From JAIPGX01 sp041650475 (GTDB lineage Bacteria; Babelota; Babeliae; Babelales; UASB340), in assembly GCA_041650475.1 (NCBI GenBank), contig JBAZLD010000004.1, positions 1-64,000 of the forward strand: 64,000 nucleotides of DNA. The letters are read 5' to 3'. Below, one piece after another: positions 34,181 through 43,349 of the stretch. The position numbers were made by a program, and so were the translations under genes. Each line of letters opens with the position of its first letter. The stretch's first letter is position 1. Below the pieces are notes generated by a model. The model was not told where the DNA came from and searched no databases. It saw nothing but the letters and a program-made list of their open reading frames with translations.

Positions 34181-35953
34181 ATGAAAGTTGTTAACAAATT
34201 TTTGATAGCAATTATTGCTATTATCTTTATAAATTTTAATTCAAATGTTTTTTCAATTACGCCTAGTAATTTAAATCCAAAATTTTTTACGTATTATCAA
34301 GAAAAAGCATTGCAAGATCAGGCTGAAAATTTTAGTTCCAAAATTTTTGATTATTTAAGAAATACTGAATATCTATCCGGAAATTCTACCAATACAGATT
34401 TGTTAAATTTTTTAGATTCTAATTCAAATAAATTAAAACAACTTTTTAATGATTCTTTTTATTTTTACATGAATAAATTTGGTCGATTTAAAGAATTTAA
34501 ATCAAATGTTATTAAAGTTACAGAAGATGCAAAAAAATTGAAAATAAGTACTTATAATTATTTTATTAATTTTATTAAACGATCTAGAGAAACTAATTTA
34601 GTAAATTTTTTTGATCAAAATATACAAATAAAAAATGTTACACAAACTAGTTTTGAAAATATTGCTAACGAATGTTTGAATATTTTGTATCAAGAAATTA
34701 ACAAATCTTGGTTTGCTAGAACGAAAGAAAAATTTTCTTGGATAAATTCTTGGATAAAAAAGAGAGTAGAGCCGCAGGCTCAAAGCGCCAATATACAAAC
34801 TTTTGTTAGCGATAATCAACATGTTTCTTGTTTAGGTGCTCCTTTAGATCCAATTGAGATTTCTAGTGAATCCCAACTTTTAGAAAATTTAATTAAAAAA
34901 AATCTTGGGGATTTAAATAGTAAATTTGAAAGTACGCAAACTGTTGACAATCAGATTACAACCCAAAATGCAATAAGTTATCAAGAATTTTTTGATAAGC
35001 ATGATTCTTTAGTTAAAAAACTCGAAGATGGGTTTAAAACTAAAAATCAAAAACCGGGTTTTTTGGGTAAAATAAAATCTTTTTTTATAAAAAGAAAAAC
35101 TCAAGATACTGAAGTTATTTTTAAAAATTTGCTTTTGAAACATTTAAATGATTTAAAGCTTAGATTTTTGAATTTTAAAAATGTGTCAAAAGAAACGGCT
35201 CCCTTAAAAAAAGAAGATTTCTCTGAATTATACGCATTGATAGATCGATATATAAAAATTTTAAATACAGATGAAAGCAGTGATGAGCTTAAATATAAAA
35301 AAACAGCTTTGCTAAAACAAGGTGAAGCAGCATCATCTAAAACAATTTTGACTACATCAAAAACCAAAAGAATTTTGAGTGCTTTAATGAAAATGCCAAT
35401 TTTGGCGGCAAAAGCTCCATTTTATTTGGCTAAAAAGGGTTTAAAAGGCACAACTTATTTATTTGATAGATTTGTTGCTAAGACAAAAATTGGAAGAATT
35501 GCATTATTATTTGTTGTTTTATCAACAATAGAAGCGTTTTGTAAATTTAAAAAAATAGATCTTAATTTACAAAGTTGCACTCTTGATAGATCTACTGGAA
35601 TATTTAGTAGTTTAAAAAAACAAATTTCTTGCCAAACAAATAATGTGGCAACTGTTACACAAAGCTTTAAAAAACGCTTTATTGAAGAAGTTTCTAACCC
35701 TAGATTTGAAAATATTTTAAATTTTATAAAAAGAATTATTTTAGGATTTAGGGGCGACAATTCGATAGATAATTTGAATTTATCTTCGGATAATGGTCGT
35801 ACACCCGATGAAAATTGCAGCTTTATTTGTAGATTTTTAATATGGATTAGCGGTAAAAATAAAGAAGAAGTAGATTTAAAAACACACCAGAATGGTTTTT
35901 TTGATAATTTCTATAGAATTGGCATCTTGTATGCATTATTTAATTTAGTATAA
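34181..35953 (+). CDS. Large secreted/membrane protein, unknown, with PG-KIKxFF motif
   Basis: No family recognised. The 590 residues start with a signal peptide (ending SNVFS, about residue 26). Long helical, Lys/Asn/Phe-rich regions follow, an internal motif PGFLGKIKSFFIKRK (about residues 292-306), and a hydrophobic segment around residues 440-455 (IALLFVVLSTIEAF). A cysteine-containing C-terminal part ends the protein. The internal basic aromatic motif is also found at the C-termini of the 9206 and 10033 proteins. GGAG lies before the ATG. The gene is preceded by a terminator-like leader hairpin and followed by a terminator. Confidence 0.75.
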   Translation: MKVVNKFLIAIIAIIFINFNSNVFSITPSNLNPKFFTYYQEKALQDQAENFSSKIFDYLRNTEYLSGNSTNTDLLNFLDSNSNKLKQLFNDSFYFYMNKFGRFKEFKSNVIKVTEDAKKLKISTYNYFINFIKRSRETNLVNFFDQNIQIKNVTQTSFENIANECLNILYQEINKSWFARTKEKFSWINSWIKKRVEPQAQSANIQTFVSDNQHVSCLGAPLDPIEISSESQLLENLIKKNLGDLNSKFESTQTVDNQITTQNAISYQEFFDKHDSLVKKLEDGFKTKNQKPGFLGKIKSFFIKRKTQDTEVIFKNLLLKHLNDLKLRFLNFKNVSKETAPLKKEDFSELYALIDRYIKILNTDESSDELKYKKTALLKQGEAASSKTILTTSKTKRILSALMKMPILAAKAPFYLAKKGLKGTTYLFDRFVAKTKIGRIALLFVVLSTIEAFCKFKKIDLNLQSCTLDRSTGIFSSLKKQISCQTNNVATVTQSFKKRFIEEVSNPRFENILNFIKRIILGFRGDNSIDNLNLSSDNGRTPDENCSFICRFLIWISGKNKEEVDLKTHQNGFFDNFYRIGILYALFNLV

Positions 35954-35980
35954 AGATTTTAAATCTAATGTTTTTTATAA

Positions 35981-36017
35981 AAAAAGCTCAGGTTTTAAAC
36001 TGAGCTTTTTTTATTTT
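35981..36017 (+). terminator. Terminator after the 34181 gene
   Basis: AAAAAGCTCAG at 35981-35991 pairs with CTGAGCTTTTT at 36000-36010, with an 8-base loop that can extend the stem further, followed by more T. Confidence 0.92.
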
Positions 36018-36176
36018 ATCAAAGATATTTTAAGATAAATTTACTTTTAAATTTTTTAAATTATTCTTTTGTTTTAATTTTTATTTGATTATACATACAT
36101 AATTATGTAATTATGCAAAAAATTAAATATAGTAGTTTATGTATACCATGAAATTTTATGCTTGGGAGTTTGGAAA

Positions 36177-37148
36177 ATGCAAAAAACAAAGAAATTTTTT
36201 CTGTCTATATGTTTTTTATTTTTATCTTTAAGTCAAATATATCAAGTAAACGCAGGCTTTAAGGATTTTGCTTACTACACAACTTGTGATCTTATAAAAA
36301 AAATTAAAAAAATTCTTAAATTAGATCCTGAAAATAATATAAGAATTCCGGCAGAATTTTTTGATTACCAATGCTTCAACCATAAGATTAAACAAGAAGA
36401 AGTAAAAAATTTATTTAAAGTATCTCAAAGATTCTTATTTAACAGAGAATTTTATTTATTTAGTGCTGTAGCTATTAGACACATTATTGTTGATCTTATT
36501 ATTGACAATGAAAATAGAAGCTTGGAATCAGTACAATTTTTAATAAGATCGATTGTAGAAAGCATGCTTGAAAGTCAGTATTTTTTTGAGCGACCATTTG
36601 ATGAAAAATTATGCAAAAGATATAAAGAAAGAAATTGGTGCTTGATGTGTTATTTTTTAAATGCATGTAAAAATTTGTGCGAGGCTGAAGAGAAACAAGA
36701 ATTATATACACTTGTTCAAAAAGCACTTAGTAAAGAATTTGTAAGAGCTTGTAAAGATGGTTATTCTTTGAGAATCAAGAAAGAGCCTCAGGTTAGAAGT
36801 GTAAATATTTATTGTAATAAGCTGTTGCAACTTGTAACTTTAATGAAATTTTTTATAGATCATGGTGCAGATATTGATTATCAAGATGAAAATGGAGATA
36901 CTGCTTTGCATTGGGCAATAAGGCATAAATATGTAGGTTTAATTGAATTTTTGCTTAAAAATAACGCTGTTATAGATATTGATAATAAAAATGGAGAAAG
37001 TGCAATTAGCTTGAAAAAAGGTTTATTTTTTGGCGAAGATTATCGCCGAATTGTACATTGTTTTTCTAAATATGGTATCTGGGGCTTTGAAAAAGATGAA
37101 ATGTTAAACAAAAAATCTTTCTGGTCTCGTTTCAGATTGAAAAAATAA
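36177..37148 (+). CDS. Secreted ankyrin-repeat protein
   Basis: Predicted exported protein of 323 residues. ATG 36177 is used because GGGAG at 36164-36168 fits it; the TTG at 36162 is an alternative. A signal peptide ends at about residue 25 (QVNA). A helical, cysteine-containing region fills residues 30-210. Two ankyrin units follow at about 220-285 (FIDHGADIDYQDENGDTALH and LIEFLLKNNAVIDIDNKNGE). The protein ends in the basic aromatic tail FWSRFRLKK. Ankyrin repeats mediate protein-protein contacts and are typical of effectors of intracellular bacteria; the partner is unknown. Confidence 0.82.
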   Translation: MQKTKKFFLSICFLFLSLSQIYQVNAGFKDFAYYTTCDLIKKIKKILKLDPENNIRIPAEFFDYQCFNHKIKQEEVKNLFKVSQRFLFNREFYLFSAVAIRHIIVDLIIDNENRSLESVQFLIRSIVESMLESQYFFERPFDEKLCKRYKERNWCLMCYFLNACKNLCEAEEKQELYTLVQKALSKEFVRACKDGYSLRIKKEPQVRSVNIYCNKLLQLVTLMKFFIDHGADIDYQDENGDTALHWAIRHKYVGLIEFLLKNNAVIDIDNKNGESAISLKKGLFFGEDYRRIVHCFSKYGIWGFEKDEMLNKKSFWSRFRLKK

Positions 37149-37300
37149 ACTGCAATTTTGGGTATTTTATTTGTTTTTTATAAATTATCTACCATTTTAC
37201 AAATATAAATAAATAATTATAATTAGAAATATAAATACTAAAAAGTATTTAATTTATTGCATTTTAAAAATTTATTAAGTTAATTAATGGAGTGTTATCG

Positions 37301-38719
37301 ATGAAAAATTTTAAAAAAAGTATTTTTTTCTTATTTTTATTTTCTTTTAATTTAACAAATATTTTTGCAATGGATGGAATTGTAGAGACTACAACTACAG
37401 TTACTACAATAAATCCTGGTACAACTACAGTTACTGCAATAAATTCTGGTACAGTTCCTTTGCTTGTAAGTAATCTTAATTGCGAACTTGGTTATTCTGA
37501 TCAACTTGAATTAAATAAAATTGCTAGTAAATTTGCACAAAATTTTTTAAAGCTTATTTCTAATATAGATTTTGTTGATCATAACTTGAGAGGTAAAAGT
37601 GAATTAGAAAAAATTAAGTATCTAAAACTTTTTTTTGCTCAAAATTTTTATAATTTAAATGATTTTAGGTTATGTTGTTTAAATTTAAAGAATAGTGATG
37701 TTAAGAGAGGAGAAATTGAAAAGAATTTATCTATTCAATTAAAAACTTTACTTGATTATTCTAGATTGGAAGAAGATCAAATAAATACGCTCAAAAAACA
37801 AATTGATAAATGTGTTAAAGATCATGTTTCTTTATTAAAGCCCGATCGTTATAGATTTTTTAAAAATTTTTTCTCTGGACTAGGGTATTATGGAATTTAT
37901 AAACCGATAAAATTTTGTTTGAGTCCAATATATAAATTGGGTAAATGGTTTAGAAATATTTCATTTAATCATAATTCTTTATCCCAAAGAGCCTATTTAA
38001 GAAGTTGTTTGGAGAATGAGCTTGTTAAAGGTGTTGCTAATAAAATTCTTTTTGCTATAACTTGCAATGTCAAAAAATCTAGATTTAATGGATGTGTTTA
38101 TGTTGAACAACAGGAAGTAGGTTTATTTTCATATTTAAATGATGAACCGACTAAAACTGTTTTTGAGCAAAAATTAGCAAATCATATTAAATCATGTTTT
38201 GTTGAAATTTTTAATCCACTATTATTTAATTCAGATGAAAAATTGGATAAATTTGTAGAAAAGCTTTTAACATCAGCAAAAGGTAATGAAAATTTTCCTG
38301 CTTTACTTATGAAGAAATTGAAGGAAGATAAAAGTTTACATTTAGATCTTAAAATATTTTTGGAAGAATGTCCTAATGTTATTCAAGATATTTCAGATAT
38401 TTTTATTTATCAAATAAACGAATACAAAATATTAATGAATAAAACTAGATTTTTACTTTTAAAATGTTTGCCAGCAATTGCGTTGAATTTAACGGCTGGA
38501 ATAACCATTTGGGATTTATACAAAAATTTTTCAACATATGTTAAAAATAACATTGTATCAACGTCATTTAAATTTTTAGGGCTTTTACTTTTTATTGACT
38601 ATTTATACGAATTTTTAGTTCTAAACAAACTTTGTGGAATTCAAATTGCAACGCCATTGGCGTTACCGGTAAAAGTAATTCATAGTAAATTATCAAATTT
38701 ATTTTTTTGGAAAAAATAA
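37301..38719 (+). CDS. Large secreted/membrane protein with Thr-rich N-terminal repeat, unknown
   Basis: No family recognised. ATG 37301 (GGAG nine bases before it) is preferred over the GTG at 37292, giving about 472 residues. A signal peptide ends TNIFA, followed directly by MDG. Residues about 28-52 are a Thr-rich tandem repeat (TTTVTTINPG and TTTVTAINSG). A long helical, cysteine-rich region follows, then two hydrophobic segments near residues 385-410 and 425-445 that could span a membrane. The protein ends in KLSNLFFWKK. The basic aromatic end resembles those of the 9206, 10033 and 36177 proteins. Confidence 0.75.
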   Translation: MKNFKKSIFFLFLFSFNLTNIFAMDGIVETTTTVTTINPGTTTVTAINSGTVPLLVSNLNCELGYSDQLELNKIASKFAQNFLKLISNIDFVDHNLRGKSELEKIKYLKLFFAQNFYNLNDFRLCCLNLKNSDVKRGEIEKNLSIQLKTLLDYSRLEEDQINTLKKQIDKCVKDHVSLLKPDRYRFFKNFFSGLGYYGIYKPIKFCLSPIYKLGKWFRNISFNHNSLSQRAYLRSCLENELVKGVANKILFAITCNVKKSRFNGCVYVEQQEVGLFSYLNDEPTKTVFEQKLANHIKSCFVEIFNPLLFNSDEKLDKFVEKLLTSAKGNENFPALLMKKLKEDKSLHLDLKIFLEECPNVIQDISDIFIYQINEYKILMNKTRFLLLKCLPAIALNLTAGITIWDLYKNFSTYVKNNIVSTSFKFLGLLLFIDYLYEFLVLNKLCGIQIATPLALPVKVIHSKLSNLFFWKK

Positions 38720-38822
38720 CAATTAAATATTAAATATTGTAAAATCGAACATTAAATGTTATATTTTAAAATATATTAAATTCGTTTTTATAAAGATAAA
38801 ATTTATAAATAACAGGAAAAAT

Positions 38823-40052
38823 ATGTTTTTAAACAGAAATATAACAGAATCTATTGAAAAGGCTCTTTTAAGAAGTCCTGTTGTCTTATTAACCGGACCA
38901 AGACAATCAGGAAAAACTTTTTTGATGAAAGAGATTGCAAAAACCAAGTCTTATTCGTATGTAACTTTTGATGATATACAAACTTTAACTTTCGCAAAAA
39001 ATGATCCTGTTGGATTTATAAGTGATTTAAAAAAACCGGTAATTTTAGACGAAGTTCAAAGATTCCCAGAACTTTTTTTGACAATTAAAAAAGATGTAGA
39101 TGAAAATCGAGTTCCAGGAAGATATGCTCTTACTGGTTCTGCCAATCCTCTTTTGATTCCAAAATTGGGTGATTCTTTAGCAGGAAGAATGGAAATTTTT
39201 TATTTATATCCTTTTTCTCAAGGTGAAATATTAAATAAAAAAGAAGTTTTTATTGACCATGTATTTTCAAAAAAAATAAATGATTTGAAACCTGAAAAAA
39301 TAAACAAAGATGATTTGTTTAAAAGAATACTTAAGGGCGGATTTCCTACTGTTCAAGAGTTTGATATTAATGGAAAATATGCCTGGTTTTCTAGTTATGT
39401 TACAAATTTAATTGAAAGAGATGTAAAAGATTTATCAAATATTACAGATCTTATTGATTTTCCCAAATTATTAAATATTCTTGCTGCTCGTACAAGTGGT
39501 CTAGTAAATTTTGCAGATCTTAGCAGAGAAAGTTCTTTAGTTTCAACAACAATGCGAAGATATTTATCATTGTTGCAGACTTTATACATAACTCAATTTA
39601 GTCTGCCATGGTTTTCAAATATTGGATTACGTTTTGTTAAAGCGCCTAAATTATATTTTTCAGATACGGGATTGTTAAGTTACTTATTAGATTTAACAAG
39701 TGAAAAGATTTCTTTAGAGCCTAATTTAGGCGGAAAAATTTTTGAAAATTTTGTTTTTACTGAAATTTTTAAACAATCTACTTGGAATAAAACTAGAGCA
39801 AGTATTTATCATTTTAGGGAACATTCGGGAAATGAAGTTGATATAATTTTGGAAAATCCTCAAGGGGAGATTGTTGGAATTGAAGTTAAAAATACACAAA
39901 CAGTAAAACCTGAAGATTTTAAAAGTTTAAAATTATTACAGGAAAAAATGGAAAAAAGATTTATTTCAGGTTTAGTGTTGTATCATGGGGAAAATATTAT
40001 TCCTGTAGGAAATAGTTTATTTGCGGTGCCTGTAAGTGCTTTGTGGAGCTGA
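38823..40052 (+). CDS. AAA-type ATPase with DUF4143 domain
   Basis: Cytosolic P-loop ATPase of the AAA_14/DUF4143 group. The 409 residues show Walker A (LLTGPRQSGKTFLM, about residue 22), a Walker B-like VILDEVQRFPEL, the sensor-like YALTGSANPLL, and GDSLAGRMEIFYLYPFSQGE typical of this group. A C-terminal DUF4143 region follows (about 190-350), with FENFVFTEIFKQ and the nuclease-like stretch GNEVDIILENPQGEIVGIEVK. Such proteins are widespread and their role is poorly understood. It ends one base before the convergent lolC-like gene. No antitoxin-like partner is visible. Confidence 0.88.
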   Translation: MFLNRNITESIEKALLRSPVVLLTGPRQSGKTFLMKEIAKTKSYSYVTFDDIQTLTFAKNDPVGFISDLKKPVILDEVQRFPELFLTIKKDVDENRVPGRYALTGSANPLLIPKLGDSLAGRMEIFYLYPFSQGEILNKKEVFIDHVFSKKINDLKPEKINKDDLFKRILKGGFPTVQEFDINGKYAWFSSYVTNLIERDVKDLSNITDLIDFPKLLNILAARTSGLVNFADLSRESSLVSTTMRRYLSLLQTLYITQFSLPWFSNIGLRFVKAPKLYFSDTGLLSYLLDLTSEKISLEPNLGGKIFENFVFTEIFKQSTWNKTRASIYHFREHSGNEVDIILENPQGEIVGIEVKNTQTVKPEDFKSLKLLQEKMEKRFISGLVLYHGENIIPVGNSLFAVPVSALWS

Positions 40053-40053
40053 A

Positions 40054-41376
40054 TTATTCCTGTCTTAAAACCTGAGCAATATTAATTTTTTTTGTTTTTT
40101 GTGCCGGAATCCATGTTGCAAGAAAACCAAGCAACATTGTGACTATAAAAACAATAATAAAAATTTCAAGATCCATTCTTGCTGGTAAATAAGAAATATA
40201 ATAAACGTCAGGAAGTTGTATGAATGGATATTTTTGTAAAAAATATCCAGCAATTGCTGCTAGCGATAAACCCAAAGATACTCCCCAAAATGTAATTCTT
40301 AATCCAATACTTAAAAAAATTCTTCTTATTCTTTTATTAGAAAGTCCCATAGACTGCAAAATTGCAATATCGCGTCTTTTTTGTTGAATATACATAAAAA
40401 GTAAAGAAACCATGGTCATGCAGGCGACAAGAGTGATTAATGCTAATATGAAAAACATGACATATTTTTCTAATTTTAAAGAAGAGACTAACGCAGGATA
40501 CAAATCTTTCCAAGAATTTATAGTTAAAGCAGGCAATTTTTCTCTAAAATTTTGTAACATAATTGTCTCAAAATCTTGAACTGAAAATAATTTTTTGAAT
40601 TTATTAAATAAATTTAGAAAGAAATTTTTTTGATCTGATTCTTTTAAATTTATACAAATCTGATCAACAACCTGAATTTCTTTTTGATTTTTTTCTTCAA
40701 AAAGATCTTTTAAAAAATCTAAACTGCAAAATGCAAAATTATTATCATATTCTTCCAAGCCTACTTTAAAAATCCCAGAAACAATGGCTTTTTTTTTATT
40801 TAAAAATATTTTGTGCTTTGATCCAGGCTCAGGAATAAGCAGCTCTATTTGATCACCAGTTCTTAAATTATAATGTTGAGCTGTTTTATAACCAATTATT
40901 ATTTGATTATTTTTTAAACTGTTTATTAAAAGATCTCCATATGCTTGTTCAGTCTTACTTTTTATTAGTGGAAAAGTAATTTTTTGGGCAATATTTGTAA
41001 CACTATTTTCATTTTCAGCATCTATGCCTTTAATAAAAAGAATAGATTGAGTTTTGTTTCTGTTTATCAAAATTTGTTTAATACTGCTGCCGCTGATACC
41101 AGAAATATTTTGTCCAAAATTTTTCAACAAAAATTCTTTTATTGACTTATAGTCTAGCTTATTACCAGGACTATAAATTAAAATCTGTGAATTTATGCCT
41201 TGCATTTTTTCATGAATAGCTTTTTGAAAACCATTCATAATAATCAAAGTTAACATTAAAGAAAATGAACCTATAAAAATGCCAAGAAAACAGACTTTTA
41301 TCATTAAAGAGATATTTCTGTCTTTGTGCTTAAATTTTAGATATTTATGTGCCAAAAAAGAAGATATTTTATTCAT
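40054..41376 (-). CDS. lolC: Lipoprotein-releasing ABC transporter permease, LolC/LolE family
   Basis: Inner-membrane permease that hands lipoproteins to the periplasmic carrier LolA. The 440 residues start with the cytosolic helix and first transmembrane segment (KVCFLGIFIGSFSLMLTLIIMNGFQ). A large periplasmic domain follows (about 50-300), then three C-terminal transmembrane helices of the FtsX/MacB type. The coupling segment QKRRDIAILQSMGLSNKRI is clear. The partner ATPase LolD is not adjacent. Its start overlaps the end of the GGDEF gene by eight bases, so they are co-transcribed. LolC versus LolE cannot be decided; a single fused LolF-like permease is also possible. Confidence 0.88.
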   Translation of the reverse strand: MNKISSFLAHKYLKFKHKDRNISLMIKVCFLGIFIGSFSLMLTLIIMNGFQKAIHEKMQGINSQILIYSPGNKLDYKSIKEFLLKNFGQNISGISGSSIKQILINRNKTQSILFIKGIDAENENSVTNIAQKITFPLIKSKTEQAYGDLLINSLKNNQIIIGYKTAQHYNLRTGDQIELLIPEPGSKHKIFLNKKKAIVSGIFKVGLEEYDNNFAFCSLDFLKDLFEEKNQKEIQVVDQICINLKESDQKNFFLNLFNKFKKLFSVQDFETIMLQNFREKLPALTINSWKDLYPALVSSLKLEKYVMFFILALITLVACMTMVSLLFMYIQQKRRDIAILQSMGLSNKRIRRIFLSIGLRITFWGVSLGLSLAAIAGYFLQKYPFIQLPDVYYISYLPARMDLEIFIIVFIVTMLLGFLATWIPAQKTKKINIAQVLRQE

Positions 41377-42145
41377 GATTAAATCTTTCTATTTTATAAT
41401 TTATTACATAATTACTTTTCCCAATGCAATCGTGTTTTGTTTTTGCATAAGTTTTTATTTGCGCAGCAATTTTGCTTACTTGAGCTACAGAAGTTAGATT
41501 ATTATTTTCGTTTGTTATTATTGCGATAGAGAGTGTTAGAGGGGTTCGCGTAGATTTTTGAATAGGCTCACGACTTCGACAAGGCTTCGACGCGCAGGCA
41601 GAGCGAACGGAAAAATTATTTTTTTTGTTTAAAAAATTACAAATTTTTTGTGCCAAATTTTCGGCATGATCAATTGTGCTTACGATAAAAAAATCATCAC
41701 CGCCGATGTGACCTAGAAAATCGTTTTTATTACCATATTTTTTAATTTTGTTTTTTAAAATCTTTGCAATTTTTTTTATTATTTTATCCCCGTTATTAAA
41801 ACCATAAGTATCATTATAATTTTTAAAATTATCCAGATCTATGTATAAGATTGCTATAAAATTATTTAGTTTTTTTTTAATTACTTTTTTTATAGTTTTA
41901 TTGCCCGGTAAAAGTGTTAATGGGTTTAAATCTTGGTATTGTGATTTTAAAAGTGATTTAAAATTTTTTATATCTATTATTATTGTTGAAATTTTTGGAT
42001 TTGTTTTTATTTGATTAATTATGCCTTTATTGCTTTGTGCATAAATTATTTCGGCTGCCTGAGTTTGGTTGGGCATGGTCATCTTTAATTTACTTGCAAC
42101 TAAAATCTGGCTTTTCACAATATTCTTTCTTTTTAATTTTATCAA
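41369..42145 (-). CDS. GGDEF-domain protein (putative diguanylate cyclase) carrying an inserted GC-rich element
   Basis: Predicted cyclic-di-GMP synthase of 258 residues. A poorly defined N-terminal part (to about 70) precedes LNPLTLLPGN, then YIDLDNFKNYNDTYGFNNGD with the metal-binding Asp, and the active loop GGDDF at residues 148-152 (an accepted GGDEF variant). I see no RxxD inhibitory site in front of it. Residues about 180-201 (RSACASKPCRSREPIQKSTR) are encoded by a GC-rich palindromic insertion and interrupt the domain before the strand TPLTLSIAIIT. There is no signal peptide. It is co-transcribed with the LolC/E permease gene. Whether the enzyme is still active is unclear. Confidence 0.8.
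   Translation of the reverse strand: MIKLKRKNIVKSQILVASKLKMTMPNQTQAAEIIYAQSNKGIINQIKTNPKISTIIIDIKNFKSLLKSQYQDLNPLTLLPGNKTIKKVIKKKLNNFIAILYIDLDNFKNYNDTYGFNNGDKIIKKIAKILKNKIKKYGNKNDFLGHIGGDDFFIVSTIDHAENLAQKICNFLNKKNNFSVRSACASKPCRSREPIQKSTRTPLTLSIAIITNENNNLTSVAQVSKIAAQIKTYAKTKHDCIGKSNYVINYKIERFNHE
41544..41608. repeat. GC-rich palindromic element inserted in frame in the GGDEF gene
   Basis: A 65-base stretch bounded by the inverted ends GTTCGC (41544-41549) and GCGAAC (41603-41608), with an internal duplicated CTTCGAC. It is far richer in G and C than the gene around it. It keeps the frame open and adds about 22 Arg/Ser/Ala/Cys-rich residues. The wording resembles the TTCGACA...GCGAAC class of repetitive palindromes found between genes in many bacteria, and the situation resembles Rickettsia palindromic elements inside genes. 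That comparison is from memory. Confidence 0.65.
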
Positions 42146-42219
42146 TTTTGGATAAAGTATATAAATTAGTATACTGATAATAAGTTTTTATAAAAACCTT
42201 TTAGTTGGGAGCAGATAGG

Positions 42220-42918
42220 ATGCTTGGTAAAAATTTAATAAAATATATAATTTTGATTTCTGTTTTAGTTAGTACACCTTCATGTATAAAGTATTATGAA
42301 TTATCAAAAGAAGAGTTTGCGCAGGGTAAAGATCTTGATGATCACAAAAAAGTTGTTGCAAATAATATAAAAAGGCTTTCTGTGTATGATCAATTTGAAA
42401 CAAGGGCTATTTTTGACACCTTGTGGTTATCAGATTCTGTTAGAAAAGCTTATGTTGATATAAATTGTTATAAACAAGGTAAAGAAGAACAAGCTAAACA
42501 GGCTTTAATGACAAGACAACTTGAAGAAAACAAACATTGGATTACATTTTATGTCTTAGCCGATGTAAGAGACAAAACTCATTCGTCTTTAACAGATAAA
42601 AATTCTTATTGGTCTTTATTTTTACAACTTTATGATGGACAAAAAGTTATGCCTATAAGTATAAAAGAAACGGAAATAGAACCTGAATATCAGTCTTTGT
42701 TTAATTATAGATTTAATTCTTTCAAGCGAATCTATATTGTAAAATTTCCTGCAACGGATTTGTCTGGAAAAAATTATTTAAAAAATGATAAAGCAGAATT
42801 CAAATTAGTTTTCAGTTCACCAAAAAAAGAAAGTTTTGTTACTTGGTCTTTGCTTGATAAGAACAGTAAAGAAATAAAAGAGAAAGTTTTAAAGGATGAA
42901 GATTTCTATTGGATCTGA
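42220..42918 (+). CDS. Probable lipoprotein upstream of rpiB, unknown
   Basis: No family recognised. ATG 42220 (GGGAG eight bases before) is preferred over the TTG at 42205, giving 232 residues. A short signal segment ends in VSTPSC, an imperfect lipobox, so lipid attachment at Cys22 is likely but not certain. The mature part has a helical N-terminal half (DQFETRAIFDTLWLSDSVRKAY) and a beta-rich C-terminal half. Its last 23 bases overlap the start of rpiB, so the two are coupled although they appear unrelated in function. Confidence 0.75.
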   Translation: MLGKNLIKYIILISVLVSTPSCIKYYELSKEEFAQGKDLDDHKKVVANNIKRLSVYDQFETRAIFDTLWLSDSVRKAYVDINCYKQGKEEQAKQALMTRQLEENKHWITFYVLADVRDKTHSSLTDKNSYWSLFLQLYDGQKVMPISIKETEIEPEYQSLFNYRFNSFKRIYIVKFPATDLSGKNYLKNDKAEFKLVFSSPKKESFVTWSLLDKNSKEIKEKVLKDEDFYWI

Positions 42919-43324
42919 TCATAGAGGTTTTGAGCTAAAATCTAAAATAGTAGAAAATTTTAAAAATATTGAATGGATAGATGTCGGAACTCATGCAGGT
43001 GCAACCACTCGAGTTAATTATCCAATGTTCGCTCAAAAGGTTTGTAAAAATATTTTAGAAAATAAAAGCGAACTAGGTGTTTTAATTTGCGGTTCTGGAG
43101 TTGGAATTGCTGTTGCAGCAAATAGATTTAAAAAAATTTATGCAGGACTTTGTTGGAATAAAGATGTGGCAAAAGTAGCAAAAGAGCATGATAATATAAA
43201 TGTTCTGGTGCTCCCTGCAGATTTTGTTAATGAAAGCCAAGCCTTTGATATTATTAACGCTTGGCTTTCTTCTGAATTTAAATCTGGAATTTATAAAGAA
43301 AGACTCAATTCTATAGATCTATGA
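42896..43324 (+). CDS. rpiB: Ribose-5-phosphate isomerase B
   Basis: Interconverts ribulose-5-phosphate and ribose-5-phosphate in the non-oxidative pentose phosphate pathway. The 142 residues carry the RpiB/LacAB signature: KISIGSDHRGFELK at the N-terminus, GVLICGSGVGIAVAANRFK with the catalytic Cys and anion-binding loop (about residues 63-81), and HDNINVLVLPADFV. It overlaps the preceding lipoprotein gene by 23 bases and uses AAGG ahead of the ATG. Length and motifs are normal. Confidence 0.93.
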   Translation: MKISIGSDHRGFELKSKIVENFKNIEWIDVGTHAGATTRVNYPMFAQKVCKNILENKSELGVLICGSGVGIAVAANRFKKIYAGLCWNKDVAKVAKEHDNINVLVLPADFVNESQAFDIINAWLSSEFKSGIYKERLNSIDL

Positions 43325-43349
43325 TTTATTTTTTTTAAAAATTTAAGAA

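Noticed and set aside
38823..41376. DUF4143 ATPase plus neighbours as a defence island
   Set aside because: The only neighbours are a lipoprotein exporter and a GGDEF protein on the other strand; no nuclease, toxin or methylase gene accompanies it.
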